DNA from: Mortierella alpina
Lineage: Eukaryota; Mortierellomycota; Mortierellomycetes; Mortierellales; Mortierellaceae
Direction of reading: 5' to 3'
Length of the DNA: 64,000 nt
Assembly: GCA_029449245.1 (NCBI GenBank)
Contig: JANATF010000001.1
Span: 4,092,001 to 4,156,000, forward strand
Every line of letters starts with the position of its first letter. Positions within the stretch are counted from its first letter, which is position 1. A program made the translations under genes and the position numbers. The notes under the pieces are model-generated. The model did no database searches and was not told where the DNA came from. It saw nothing but the letters and a program-made list of their open reading frames with translations. This document shows positions 33,098 through 44,561 of this stretch, one piece after another.

Positions 33098-34150
33098 TCA
33101 GACCTGAGGACAATCGCGAGACTAGCGTATGAGTATGGAAAACAAGTATAAAGCGCGGTCAGTTATGCGTCCATTACATCACACGTAGAAAAAATGCATT
33201 TCAAGTCCTTTTGATCGCCCGTAGTTGGATTCTTTCAAAGTATACTCCCTTACAATATGACCCTCCTGTTGGCACTTGTAGCAGACCTGAGGTTTGGGGC
33301 CCTCTGGACAATCCCTGCTGAGATGACCAAATCCATTGCAATTGTAGCACTTGACGCCATCTGGAGCCTTGCAATCACGCGAGAAATGGTTCAAGCCGCC
33401 GCACTTGTAACAGACAACGCGTCCAGTACCTCCAGGGGCGTTATTGCCAGCGGCACCGGCACCACCACCAGCACGGCCTGGTCCAAAGTTACGGGGGGGA
33501 GGAAGCCCATTGAATCGAGGAGGGTTACGGCAATGGCGAGCCATGTGTCCCTGCGTATGAGGTATTCGCGTTGTTTTATGAGTGGTGGTTAGTTCGTTTG
33601 AATTGAAATATATGCTCTGCTCAAAGAAGAAAACAAAGAACAGAAACCACTTACAAACATGCCGCAATTGTAACAACCCCCAGCGGCACCCCCCGCAGCA
33701 CGAGCCACCCGGATCGAAGGGCAGTCAGCCTGGATATGTCCAACTGTTTTTGAAAAAAAACACACGTCAGTTGAAAAAAAAACACAGGACGATAGAAGAC
33801 AACAATCAAAAAAAGGAAACATGGGGGGGAGGGGGGTTTCTCACCTCCGCCGCAAGAGTAACACTGTTTCGAGTCCGTGGTGCGGGGCATGGGGCACAGA
33901 TTCGATTCATGTCCCGTCTGCTTGCAATTGTAGCAAAGACGCTCTGTCTCGGTGCAGACACTTGCAAAATGGCCCACTAAGATGTATTAGTACCCATCGG
34001 AATCAAAAAAATAAATAAACCGCGTATGAGGTCAGTAATTCTCGATGCTGTACGAGCGGCATGGTACCATGCAGACTTTGTACAAAAAGAACCAACGACA
34101 TATAACTTACCGTTGCCACATTTGAAACAACCTTTCCTTGAATACGACAT
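33098..34150 (-). CDS. GIS2: GIS2/CNBP-like protein with seven CCHC zinc knuckles (193 aa)
   Basis: Five exons: 34150-34111, 33976-33845, 33743-33655, 33550-33254 and 33121-33098. Splicing completes seven CX2CX4HX4C knuckles: CFKCGNVGHFASVC, CYNCKQTGHESNLC, CYSCGGVGHIQADC, CYNCGMFGHMARHC, CYKCGGLNHFSRDC, CYNCNGFGHLSRDC and CYKCQQEGHISRDC. Four of the seven are split by introns, which confirms the junctions. A Gly/Arg/Ala-rich linker (RAGGGAGAAGN) between knuckles 4 and 5 is the RG-type region of CNBP. The last exon is only 24 nt and supplies SRDCPQV; without it the frame would run into a false C-terminus. Gis2/CNBP binds G-rich single-stranded RNA and DNA, associates with polysomes and stress granules, and promotes translation. 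Confidence 0.95.
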
Positions 34151-34827
34151 GATACTACACAACAACAACGACCTTCGGCAACTGGTTTAAAATAACGCTA
34201 GTTTCCACCTATATGTCCATGTACGCAAACCATCCATCGGATCAAAAGTGGGTTAGCTGGAAGAAGAAAAGAGAGAACGAAAAGAAAGAGAACTTTCCTC
34301 TCTCGCTCCGAAGCAAGACGCCAGCCTGAGACGCAGAAATAATACTTCCGCGCTCAGAACAAACGATAGGAGGCGCTGAGTAAAGCCTGTCCTGCGTCAC
34401 CTTGAGGAATATTGTGTTGCCTTTTCTCTCTGGCCAAGACCTGCGTTTGTCCGCACCACAAGAGGGATCGATATTTTTCCTCACCGGCTCTTCCTGTTTA
34501 ACTCTCTTCCGGTCCCTTTCCAGAGTATCCAGGTTGCCAAACACTGCTGAATCCTGAACTGCCAATCCCGACGAGAGAATACCTTGTCTGTTCATTTACC
34601 TCGAAATGACTTTGAGTTGAATGAAGGGAAGAAATTGGTGTTGAGACCTTTGGCCCCTTTCCCCGACTCTGAAAAACGGACGGACTTTGAATTTCGTGCG
34701 ATCCGATTCTTCATCAAACGTCATCGTCATGGCGGCGGGCTGGGACACCGGCACATCTGCAAAAAAAAAGCGTCTTTTTTTATTTTTACGGGCGTGGTGT
34801 GAAAAGGCAATGAATGTAAAAAAGGGT
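34151..34827. other. Region between GIS2 start and 14-3-3 stop
   Basis: This stretch should hold the promoter and leader of the GIS2-like gene and the 3' untranslated part of the 14-3-3 gene (both minus strand). Open frames on both strands overlap one another and have no family resemblance. The A/T-rich segment near 34770-34820 is compatible with 3'-end signals of the 14-3-3 transcript. Confidence 0.4.
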
Positions 34828-36588
34828 TTAATCCTCGGGGGCGGGCTCGGCCTCGGCTTCGGCTCTGGGGGCTGCTTTGAAAGAACAACGAAGGGTCGCG
34901 TGTTATTGAGAGACATGAATGCGACGCGCGTGTCAATGGTTGCACGAGGATCAGAGGATATCCGCGAGATTGCATGAAGAGGGTGGGAAAAACAGAGTAT
35001 ACAGAGCGTGAGTATGGCTGGCCAGCGTGATCATCCAGAAGAGTGAGATACATTGAAGCGTCCAGTAAGAAACATGACACATTACCATCCTGCATATCCG
35101 AGGTCCAGAGGGTCAAGTTGTCTCTGAGGAGCTGCATGATCAAAGTGGAGTCCTTGTAGCTCTCCTCGCTCAGGGTATCCAGCTCGGCAATAGCATCATC
35201 GAAAGCCTGCTTGGCCAAGTGGCAGGCGCGGTCGGGAGAGTTGAGAATCTCGTAGTAGAAAACAGAGAAGTTGAGGGCCAAACCGAGACGGATGGGGTGG
35301 GTAGGGGGAAGCTCGGTGATGGCAACATCCGAGGCAGCCTTGTAGGCCTCCAGGGACTTGTCAGCAGCGGTCTTGCGCTCGTCACCGGTGGCAAACTCGG
35401 CAAGGTAGCGGTGGTAATCACCCTTCATCTTGTGGTAGAAGACCTTGGACTCTCCCAACTCGGCGTGGGGGATCAAGTGCTCATCGAGAACTGCGAGGAT
35501 GTCCTTGCAGATATCAGCAAGCTCCTCCTCGATCTTGGTGCGGTAGGTCTTGATCATCGCGACGTTGGCATCCGAGCCCTTGGACTCCTCCTTCTGCTCG
35601 ATGGAGGAAACAATGCGCCACGAGGCACGGCGGGCACCAATGACGTTCTTGTAGGCAACGGAAAGCAAGTTGCGCTCCTCAACAGTGAGCTCCTTATCGG
35701 CGGAAGCGACGTTCTTCATGTTCTTGACCATCTCTATCAATTGATAGACGCCAGAATTAGTTTCACTGAGATAGGCATCGAGACATTGTGTGTGGGGGAT
35801 CCTTGCAGAGCACTCTCCCAGCACGTCCCGGCCGTATCGCTGTGAACAGGCGGCAACGTGACGTGGCGCCAGGGAGAGAGCCGTGGAGAGATTGTCACGC
35901 AACTGGGGCAAACAAAACAAAACAGCACCACTGCGGTCAAAACGAAACAGGTGTCTCATGACCAGGAAATTGCCAGCTGAACAATCTGATCGAGGCAAAG
36001 ACGCATGGTCGACAAAGAATAGAGACGAGTCCGCCTGGGGGCACGCTGTTGAGGGAGAGCAGTAAGAGATAAAAAAATGGCGAAGTCGTACACGCGTTTG
36101 TCTCTGGCGTGCATCAGCGAGCATATGACGCAAACCGGTGACCAGCCCTGCCTCTGTCACGAGCCCAGGTGAACAAGCAGCGTCATCATCTCCCACGCCA
36201 GCAGGCAGGGCGCTGTCAAGAAGCGTCAAGATGTGTGGTAGAGACGCGAGCAGAGTGGAGGCAGGTTGGACGCATGATAACGACGCGACGAATCACAAAG
36301 ACGACCAGGGCGAAGGAGCATCGCGCATGGGTGCAGGGCGGGAGAATCAGACGCCAGGGACGCGTCTTCAACGTCTGGTCAATCCCTGGGAGTCCCCGGA
36401 GGGAAGAGCAAGATACAAAGAGGCTACAGGGGAGGAAGGCGTGGTCCAGCAAGGCAGGTGGGGATGTTGGGATGGATGGGCCCATAGACGATGAGAACAC
36501 GAGATGATGATGGAGGCATACCTTCGTAACGCTCAGCCTGCTCAGCGAGCTTGGCGAGGTAGACGTGGCTTTCGCGGGTTTCGGCCAT
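34828..36588 (-). CDS. 14-3-3 protein (253 aa)
   Basis: Three exons: 36588-36522, 35733-35086 and 34874-34828. Hallmarks are [72 protein letters not shown] and [16 protein letters not shown]. The phosphopeptide pocket Lys, Arg and Tyr residues lie within these blocks, and the acidic C-terminal tail ends EAEPAPED. 14-3-3 dimers bind phosphoserine/threonine proteins and regulate signalling, the cell cycle and metabolism. The first intron is 788 nt, about seven times the typical length here, and splits the conserved YEEM codon. The second acceptor is a tandem AAGCAG (NAGNAG); using either AG keeps the frame and adds or drops one Ala directly after the conserved core. Confidence 0.96.
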
Positions 36589-36718
36589 TGTAGATAGTGG
36601 AGAGGGTTGTGTGGTGGAGAGGGTGGGAGAGAGAAGGGCTGGGTGCAGGACGAGAGGGGCAAGGGGTGGCGATGGATGGCTGGAGAGAGAAGGAAGAGAA
36701 GAAAGAGATACGGCGATC

Positions 36719-36738
36719 GATGGATGGATGGATGGATG
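36719..36738. repeat. (GATG)n microsatellite
   Basis: About five tandem GATG units in the purine-rich leader region upstream of the 14-3-3 gene. Confidence 0.9.
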
Positions 36739-37196
36739 AAAAAGAGAGAGGCGAAAAGGATGGCTGTGAGCGTAGCGGATTTGGGGGGGAGGTGGCTCAT
36801 TTTTATTCTCAGCCTGGCGTGCGTGCGTGTGTCTCGCCTGCTCGCGCGCTTGTAATCTCCCTTCGGCAACCTTCTTTGTCTGGAAGGGCAAGTGCAACAG
36901 GCCAACAGTGTTTCGATGCCTCCAGGCAGATGGCCAGATACCGTCGCCATTCAATAAGACCGCCTTGTCTAATCTATCCGTCCCCTCAAACAGCCCGTGT
37001 TGCCACTCCCAACTCCGCTCTACTGCGTACTCGAATACCCACGATCCCTCGCTCCCCCCTCCTGGCCTACTAGAGGCCACATCCAAACCCACTTGCAAAG
37101 CTCTTCTCGCTTCAGAATGCGACTTCCGAGGGAGTATGAAGAGTTGCATGCCCACTGAGACTCGAGCACGTTTTTTTTGTTCGCGTGGCAAAATAC

Positions 37197-37213
37197 AAAA
37201 AAAAAAAAAAAAA
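37197..37213. repeat. A17 homopolymer
   Basis: Seventeen consecutive A on the plus strand within the 14-3-3/CKS1 intergenic region. It is not obviously part of a retroposed sequence. Confidence 0.9.
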
Positions 37214-38199
37214 CGCCCACTTCCAGCACTGAGCCATCAGGCATGCAACTGACAAGCCTGCCTTGGCTGCGTGCCTGCGATAGGAAAGATAGAGTTGACA
37301 CGGCCTTTTTCGTCCCGTGCCTCTTGTCCCTCCCTCGATTTTTCAGCCCCTCTCCCCCCCCCCTTTTTGCTTGCCGAAGTGAGGTTGAGGCTGCATAACC
37401 ACGGCCGTCGTGCAATGTCTTTGACAACGCTTGCCGAAAGACATGAAGGAGAAAAACACTTGTTCGTTTGAGTCAGTACAGTACCTCACGCATGTTATAT
37501 TACAGCAATCTGGTTCAGGTTCCCAGTTCATCATACAAGGTACTAAAGACTACATGGCGTGGATACTGACATATGGTACAAATACATCTTGCGTAAGTGT
37601 GCTTGGATCAAGATGACACGCGTTACTGAAAGCTGAGGCTTTAGATCGCTCAGATCAAACAGACACCATAGTTTACTGATGGTCGCGGTGTGTGTGCCAT
37701 TGGTTTAGAACACCTGGCCACGCATTCCTCGCGCAAGACGTGCCGAAGGACAGAGTATCGATCTCGGCCAGGGCTTGGCTCTGTCCTAGGCGTTTACGCG
37801 TGATTTCTTCGGCTGAGCTCATCACGTCCAAGGCTATGCCTCCCTATGGACATACCCAGGCGTCCTGGGCTTTGCTTTCTGCCACTCCACCATGTAATGA
37901 AGAATTAAGGAGGCAAGCTCTGTTGACTCCCTTGCAACCCATTTTCTTGCCTCCTATACTATCGATGCAAGAAAGGGAGAGCGACTAGAGGACACAACAT
38001 GGAACCCATTTTTTTTGTGCTGATAACAGAAGGCGCTCAGACTCTTTCTTCCCCCCTGAATCCGCCTCAGAGTCTTTAATAATCCTTAGGTCAGACCTCG
38101 TGTGTCGTCCCTCCTTTCAGATTAACATTGCCATCCGTTTGCGCATAGCGTGGATTTCTCATTGCCATAATCGACTCATTGCAAAGACAACCTAATTCG

Positions 38200-39307
38200 A
38201 TGCTGTCTGCGAATGAAGCTCATGCTGACTCTAGCTTGAACCATCCAGCTCACCAACAACAGAACCAACACGCAAGTAATAGTAGTCATATCAGCAACAC
38301 TAACAACAACAACAGCAACAACACCAACAACGGGAGCGTCCCTATGATGCCACAACAACCGTACCAGCAGTACGCGCCTCAGGTCCAGTTCCAGCACAGC
38401 AGCCAACACCACCACCCTAACCATCGACAAGATGAGGTACCCGCTGACAGTGGTGCTGCTTGTTCAACCGCGGAGCTATAGATCAAAGGATTACCGCTAA
38501 CCTCGGCCTCGAAACTATGTTCATTTGCTCTGATATGACCTTCTGATGCGGGTCGGACCTCTTATTCTTCACCTCAGGAGAAGGCACGCATACGGGCGGA
38601 GCAGCGCGCAAAGGACATTGCCAAGAACGCGGAGCATATATTTTACTCGACACGTTATTACGGTATGGATCTCCTCAACTCGACTCAGTGATTGTGATTT
38701 GACTCTCCATCCCTCCCGCTCCCTCTCCATCGGAGCGCCTTGCGCTGTACTAATCTTGGATGTTTTTCAATTACGCGCTGCATAGATGATCTTTGGGAGT
38801 ATAGGCAAGTCCTAGCAAGATTGTGAAGTTGGCAGGAACCCGAGGAAGGTGGGCGTTTTTGAGGGTACTAACATAAAGAAGGATCCATCTAGACACGTTT
38901 CTCTTCCAAAAGCGATCGCACGGCATGTACCCAACGAGCTAATGACGGAGGAAGAGTGGAGAAGCTTGGGAGTCAAACAATCACAAGGCTGGGAACATTA
39001 CATGATCCACAGTAAGAGTTACTTCGCGCGATTCCGAGCCCTTTTTTTCATGACTAAAGCGTAGCTTGGCTTGAATGCTGACTTTTTTCTCCTATCTCAT
39101 GAATGCTTAGGTCCCGAGCCCCATGTTCTCTTGTTCAAGCGTGAAAAGGACTATCAGCTCAAGTATGGCACACACTCGTTATGCAAGACCAGGCTCAGGA
39201 ACAATCTCTTTCTGGTGTCTTTGGCATCTTAGTACTCACGTTTGTTCACACCCTTTCTGTACATGTTCATTAGATACCTCAACGGCGTCAAGCAGTCGTC
39301 AGGTTAA
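38200..39307 (+). CDS. CKS1: Cyclin-dependent kinase regulatory subunit CKS1 (181 aa)
   Basis: Six exons: 38200-38436, 38578-38662, 38786-38804, 38893-39011, 39111-39162 and 39274-39307. The CKS fold covers about residues 98-170: [39 protein letters not shown] and [12 protein letters not shown]. This includes the conserved HxPEPH-type loop (here HSPEPH) and the anion-binding Arg/Trp/Gln residues. Cks1 binds Cdc28/Cdk1 and helps it act on multiply phosphorylated substrates. Unusual points are an Asn/Gln/His-rich first exon of 79 codons ahead of the fold, a 19-nt micro-exon encoding DLWEY, and a GC-AG intron right after it (GCAAGT at 38805). The last two were fixed by the conserved YEYRHV block. 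The short C-terminus (LNGVKQSSG) lacks the Gln-rich tail of yeast Cks1. Confidence 0.93.
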
Positions 39308-39644
39308 AGCGGCCATTGTACAATTGCACTGGCGACATGGGACGGACGGGATACCCGGAAACCTTCACCGACTCTATAATTTATCCTCAAGGCATGAAGG
39401 CACTCTATTATATTGAGGTTGAGACAAGACATATATATACCCATGGAGCTCGCCCTAACAAACAGCATGCCACGAGTGAAAAAGCAAGAAGTCAAGGCGT
39501 GTATTTTTTTCCCGTTCTGCTCCTCCCTCTATGATCGCCTGCAAAATACATATAACAAATCGCGTGACTTTTTTTTGTGTATAAAACATATCTCTCAGTC
39601 TTCCGCATGCACCCCTCATTGCAACCCTTCACGACAAAGGCACA
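39308..39644. other. Short intergenic region CKS1-COQ3
   Basis: 337 bp hold the 3' region of CKS1 and the promoter and leader of COQ3. A T run of eight lies near 39570. No additional gene is seen. Confidence 0.5.
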
Positions 39645-41204
39645 ATGTCGCTTCACATTGGACGCATGGGCGCGGGGATCTCAAGGATCTCAGCCGTCGG
39701 CACCAGGACTGTCAACCCCACTTGGATCCTGAAGTCAGGAACCTCCAATTCTCGTGCAACATGTGCCGCCCCGTCCACCCTTCAACTACCCAACCGAGCA
39801 GCAGCAGCAGCAGGAGCAGGAGCAGCAGCAGCAGCCCGCCTATTTTCCACCACCCACTCCACTCGTCATAACCACCACGGTAACACCACCAGCCGTAATG
39901 CGCAAAATCCAGGATCCGCATCCACAGCATCAGCAGCAGAGACGCCTATATATACTGTCAACAAGGACGAGATCGCGAAATTCGCAGCCATGTCGGACGA
40001 GTGGTGGGCTCCTCAAGGCCCCTTCAAAATGCTCCATCTCATGAACCCCACGCGTGTGCGATATATCCGGAATCGACTGGAAGCCTCAGGCACGCTCACA
40101 AGTACTATGAATAACGTCGGCCTCCCCTCGGGAGCAGATCAGGATCTGACAAAGTCAAGGGGACGGTTTCCTCTCCAAGGCCTCCGCATTTTGGATGTTG
40201 GCTGTGGAGGAGGATTGCTAGCTGAGGTAAGAAGAGGAAGACTGAAAGGCAGAGGAGGAGGAATAGGAGGAAGAGGACGATTGCATGATTGAACAAAGTG
40301 GGCACGACACTCTTGAGCTGCCATAATTAACCGTATTGTTTATTGTCTTGTTTCTGGGAGTAGGCGTTGGCGAGACTCGGTGCGCAGGTGACGGGATTGG
40401 ATGCGTCGATCGAAAATATTCAAATGGCTCGGATCCATGCCAAGAAGGACCCTCTGCTCAACGGTGGTGCACCGGGTTCTCTCGAGTACCGTCATCAGAC
40501 TGCAGGTAAAAAAAAACATCCCCCCCTCCCCTTCCCCCACAAATTGAAATCTCCAAAGTCCTCAACATTGGCGACCACTGACAAAACTCTCTACGACTTC
40601 CTTCCTTCCTCGTACTATTAGAACAACTACTGGAGCAAGGACAACAGTTCGATGTGGTCTGTTCAATGGAGGTCATTGAGCATGTTGAGAACCCAGCTGG
40701 GTTCTTGAAGGTGCTTGGAGAGCTGGTCAAGGTAATAATAGGCCACAATGGACGAGGTGTGATCAGCCATGACCCGAGATGGGTTTAAGTAAAGCAAAGT
40801 ATGAATACGACTGACATACCCGTATTTTCTCCTCCTACACATGCGCGTGTTTCCTCTAGCCAAACGGTGACCTGATCCTGTCCACGATCTCACGCACTCC
40901 CTTGTCCTACTTCCTGACGATTCTCTGTGCCGAGCATCTGATGAGGATGGTCCCTGTAGGTACGCACCACTGGTCCAAGTTTATCACGCCTGATGAGCTT
41001 CAGACAGGAGTACAGGATCTCGCCAAGTGTCAGGTCCTGAACATCCAAGGCATTGGTTTTAATCCACTTTCAGGACAATGGGAGCTGACCAACAGTCGAG
41101 ATGGAACAGATTCAGAAACGGGTGGGTTGCTTTCGCTTATTGGAGGTCCGGTTGCTGAAGGTGCAAATTACATGTTGGCAGCTAAAAAGCCCATGGCGGC
41201 ATAA
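39645..41204 (+). CDS. COQ3: Ubiquinone biosynthesis O-methyltransferase COQ3 (392 aa)
   Basis: Four exons: 39645-40226, 40364-40505, 40622-40731 and 40860-41204. Coq3 performs both O-methylation steps of coenzyme Q synthesis with S-adenosylmethionine, on the matrix face of the mitochondrial inner membrane, as part of the CoQ synthome. The SAM-binding motif ILDVGCGGGLLAE is split at the first intron. Downstream family motifs are VTGLDASIENIQMAR, FDVVCSMEVIEHVENP, LILSTISRTPLSYF and VGTHHWSKFITPDEL. The N-terminus (about 95 residues rich in Arg, Ser, Thr and Ala) is a mitochondrial presequence followed by low complexity. EWWAPQGPFKMLHLMNPTRV, written in family terms as the 'WW...G.f..LH..N..R' entry block, is intact. 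Confidence 0.95.
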
Positions 41205-41305
41205 TACTGAAAGATCATCGTAACCATAAAGATCGTGCAGTACACAGAAAATTTCTATAACAATTGCAAAGTAATCGCGAGGATGGGGTGCTATTTTTTC
41301 GCGTC

Positions 41306-44300
41306 TCATACGGGGATCTCGGCGGGAAGAGGGGTTGTCGATGTCTTGGTTTCCGTCGCATGGTACATGTCCATACCGATACCATAATCTACAGCAGCAA
41401 CAGCATAAAAATGTGAGTGCCTCGCTTAGGAATCTTAAACGACGCCCCAAAGTTCAAAAGTCCGTACCTCCAAGAAACTCGATGTGATAGGGCTCCAACG
41501 CAGAGTGACTAGAGATTTCTCCGAGAGTCATCTCGAAAACAGGCCCAACAATTACGGGGGTGATGTGTGCAAGAGTGGGCTAAAAAGGTTGAATAAACAG
41601 AGGAGAAAATGCAGGCTAAGAGCATCAGCGAATGTGTTCTTCAAGGAGCAGAGCGTGACTTTGCGAGTGATCAGAGAAGACGCGACGACTTACGCGGCGT
41701 AGCTCTTTGGACTTCTTGACGTCAGACTTTGATCCGCCTTCCTCGCCAGCGTCGAGTCCTTCGTCGTCCGAGAGATAACCTTCAGGAACAAGCCAGTCAT
41801 CCTAATGCAAGAGTTGTGTTAGAAAGTTGATTGACAAATATGTGATAGACCCATCGATCGCCAACACGCAAAGCGAGCACGTTATACCTCCTCTTCCAGC
41901 TCGCTTCCCATCTCATCTGCGTCTTCGTCATCTTCATCACTCTTGCACTCCTCGCCCTCCTCGTCTTCTTCCCACTCGGCTTCGCTGTCGATGTCGTATT
42001 CAATAAGTTCTGTATCCTTGCTCAAGAACCTCCGGCCATTGATAAGTTTGCTCCGCTTCGACCATGTTCCATAGTACGCCGGGCGATAATTCTCCGCAAA
42101 CTGAAAGAGACGCAAGCGCAAGGCGGGGATATCCCTCCAAGAGAGCACGCAATCCGAGTCATCCTCCTGATCCTGCAGCAAAAGCCCTGATTGCATCGCC
42201 TCTGCCACCGTCATCGATTTGCAATTCCGCGGGAGCCTCTTTGCGCGATGTCCATTAGCCTGCTGTTCCACACTCTCTGAGCTCTTGGACAACAAGGAGG
42301 ACAATGTCGCCTTCACATCTGACTTTGATACGATTGGGACCACGTCCTGGTCCGAATCCACATCCATATCTAGGTCACTGTCCCCTTCGAAGTCCGATCT
42401 TGGGCAAAGTCCGAGTGCCTGATCCATGCTCTCGTTAGTGCAATCGTCTTTAGAGAAGCGGTTGACAGGCGCGAGCGTGGTGTTCTTTTTGACATGGAAT
42501 GGGTGAAAGCGTTCCATAAGCGCCGAAGTAGTTGTGTCATTGGCGCAAGCCTGAGCACTGTCCTTCTTGGCGGCGGGGGCAGTGGCAGTCTTGAAGAAGC
42601 CCACGAATCGAAGGGACGTCTAAAAACAATGTTGATTGACCGATAAGGCAGTAGTTTGTCAATAAGTGTGGGACAGCTGTTAACCAAAGTCAGAAAACAA
42701 GAGGGGAGTGTCTTGTTAGAAGTATAAACTTTACCTGTTCTTTCTTAAGGCGCTCCTCCTCGGCCTTGCGCTTCTTGGCCTCTTCCTTCTGAACCCGCTC
42801 AGCTTCCCTAAGGTCCTTCTCTAATTGCTTCTCGGCCGTCTTGCGCTCCTTCTCCAGTCGTCGTTCCTCTTTAGCCTCAGCCTCCTTCTTCTTTGCCTCA
42901 GCCTCCTTCATCTTTGATTCGATCACCGCCGGGTCCACCGCTGCCTCGACCGTGGGTTGACCCTGGAGCAGAATCGGTCCGGACCTAATCAAGCCATCTG
43001 CATCTGTAGCGGCGACCATGAACGGGTTTGCCTCCGAGTCGACATCCATTATTTCGCCCCCCAGGGAAAGCCGATTGCGTTTGCCTACAGAGGCTATTCC
43101 GCTCTCCGCTTTAAAAAGAACTCCAGGCACCTTGAAAGGCGTAACGGGAACAGGGCACAGCTCGTCCTGTTGAGTAGCATCCAGGCCCAAAAACCATGCT
43201 GTCAATGCTGCCGAGGCCTCCATCCTCTTGTGTCGCCTCTTGACGACTGCTGCTCTCATATCGCTAGGAAAATACCGGTCAATGTCCTGAACCTCCCATC
43301 GGTAGACAGATAGATTCGTTGGTGTCATTCTAACAGGACCTGGCAGGTTCGATACGGGGACACCATAGTTGACTCGTTGCGCCACGGATTGAACGGCCTC
43401 CATGATAGCTGTGCTGGAGACCGTGGTTCCGCCCCGCCGCGTCGGTATTTTCTTGTCCTCTGTGCTTTCGACATCCACGTCCATGGCCTCACTGTCCTCC
43501 TGGGCATTCACAGTGGCAGCAAAGCCCTCAAAGGCCTCGAATCCAAGCGGACAGAGCGTGGGCATGAAGATTGTTGCCATTTCCTGCAACAGAAGCTCGC
43601 TCTCTTCGACCAGCTTGGCAATGATCCCAAGCTGCTCCGTGGGTATACTGGTGATCTCTACATGATCCTCTACAAGAATCGTCCCTGGATACTGGCCCAG
43701 ATCATCTGCCTCCCGCAACTGTTCTCTGTATTCATGAAACTTGCACAGGTCGGCGATCGCAGAGGGATGGGATGAAAATTTGAGCTTGTTCTCTGTGATG
43801 TATGCTTTCCCGTTCCTGACCTTGAACATGGATGCAGTGTCCACCTTGTTCAGCTTGCTCAGCCCGCTCGAAGTCCCGCTTGCTGCGATGTTGGATACTG
43901 ACGTACCGGTTGTTCCATTCTTGCTAGGCGAGAGTGGCGACTCCTTTGTGTCCACGATGAGGGGCGAGACAGTTGAGCTCGACGTGGCAGTCGGGCTGAG
44001 CTTATTGAGATCCTGGCGGGGAGAGCTTTCCGTAGCGCCGGCAGATTTACTATTCTTTTTCGGTGTCCTTGGTGCCTTTGGGATGACGACTTCGGACAAG
44101 GTCTCGGTCTTTGCCCCCTTCTTGCTCTTTGGTGTAGGCGAAGGCTTTGGTTTGTCGGATCCTGCTCCTGTCACTGCAGTTGTATCAGAAGCGCTAGCAG
44201 ACTTTGAGTTCTCTGTCGACTCGCTAGGCTTTGCTTTGCTCACTCGTTTCTTCGGCTTTGTCTTTTCGGGTGTAGCCGTGCTGACTACCTCAGCCGTGCT

Positions 44301-44561
44301 GACTACTTTAGCATAAAGCATGATTCAAAAAAAGAAGCGTTTCTCAGGATTAAGTACAACACGTACGGCATGCAGACAAGAAGACGTAATCGACCACAGC
44401 AATGCACTTTTTTTGCATGAATGCCTCTAACCTTGAGTCTCCACTTTTTCAGCAAAAGCCTGTCCTTGAGTACCTGCTGTCGCAGCCGGCGCCGAGCCAT
44501 CCTTGGAGAAGAATCCGCTCAAGGTCCTCGACATTGTCGGGGATGATGATTTCGGAGGCAT
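41306..44561 (-). CDS. Chromatin assembly factor 1 large subunit (p150/Cac1/RLF2), 911 aa
   Basis: Six exons: 44561-44432, 44305-42735, 42619-41888, 41801-41694, 41579-41468 and 41388-41306. The first exon contains SRTLSGFF, a PIP-box-like motif (Leu then Phe-Phe at correct spacing, Ser in place of Gln) expected to bind PCNA. A Lys/Ser-rich region follows. A long charged helix (KEAEAKEERRLEKERKTAEK and similar, about residues 470-540) is the KER region. The conserved acidic domain reads YRPAYYGTWSKRS, then YDIDSEAEWEEDEEGE. A C-terminal segment (DDWLVPEGYLSDDEG) is also typical. CAF-1 deposits H3-H4 behind replication forks. The gene starts 850 bp from, and divergent to, an MBF-type APSES factor. 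That promoter holds two ACGCGT boxes, so S-phase expression through MBF is plausible. Confidence 0.92.

Larger units (their letters stand above)
36589..38199. other. 1.6 kb divergent intergenic region
   Basis: This region lies between the 14-3-3 start (36588, minus) and CKS1 (38200, plus). Next to the 14-3-3 gene the plus strand is strongly purine-rich (36595-36790), which is the usual pyrimidine-rich leader on the sense strand. It contains a GGAT-type microsatellite and a 17-nt A run. Scattered open frames of 60-98 codons lack starts or support. A long leader for the abundantly expressed 14-3-3 gene is likely. Confidence 0.45.

Noticed and set aside
33179-33253. Alternative GIS2 C-terminus without the seventh complete knuckle
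   Set aside because: The apparent end is intron read-through. GTAAGG at 33253 and an acceptor at 33122 give an exon restoring the missing Cys.
35219-35845. 208-codon plus-strand open frame
   Set aside because: Antisense shadow of the 14-3-3 exon, whose sense product is unmistakable.
37197-37213. A17 run as the tail of a retroposed gene
   Set aside because: No coding remnant or target-site duplication is visible upstream of it.
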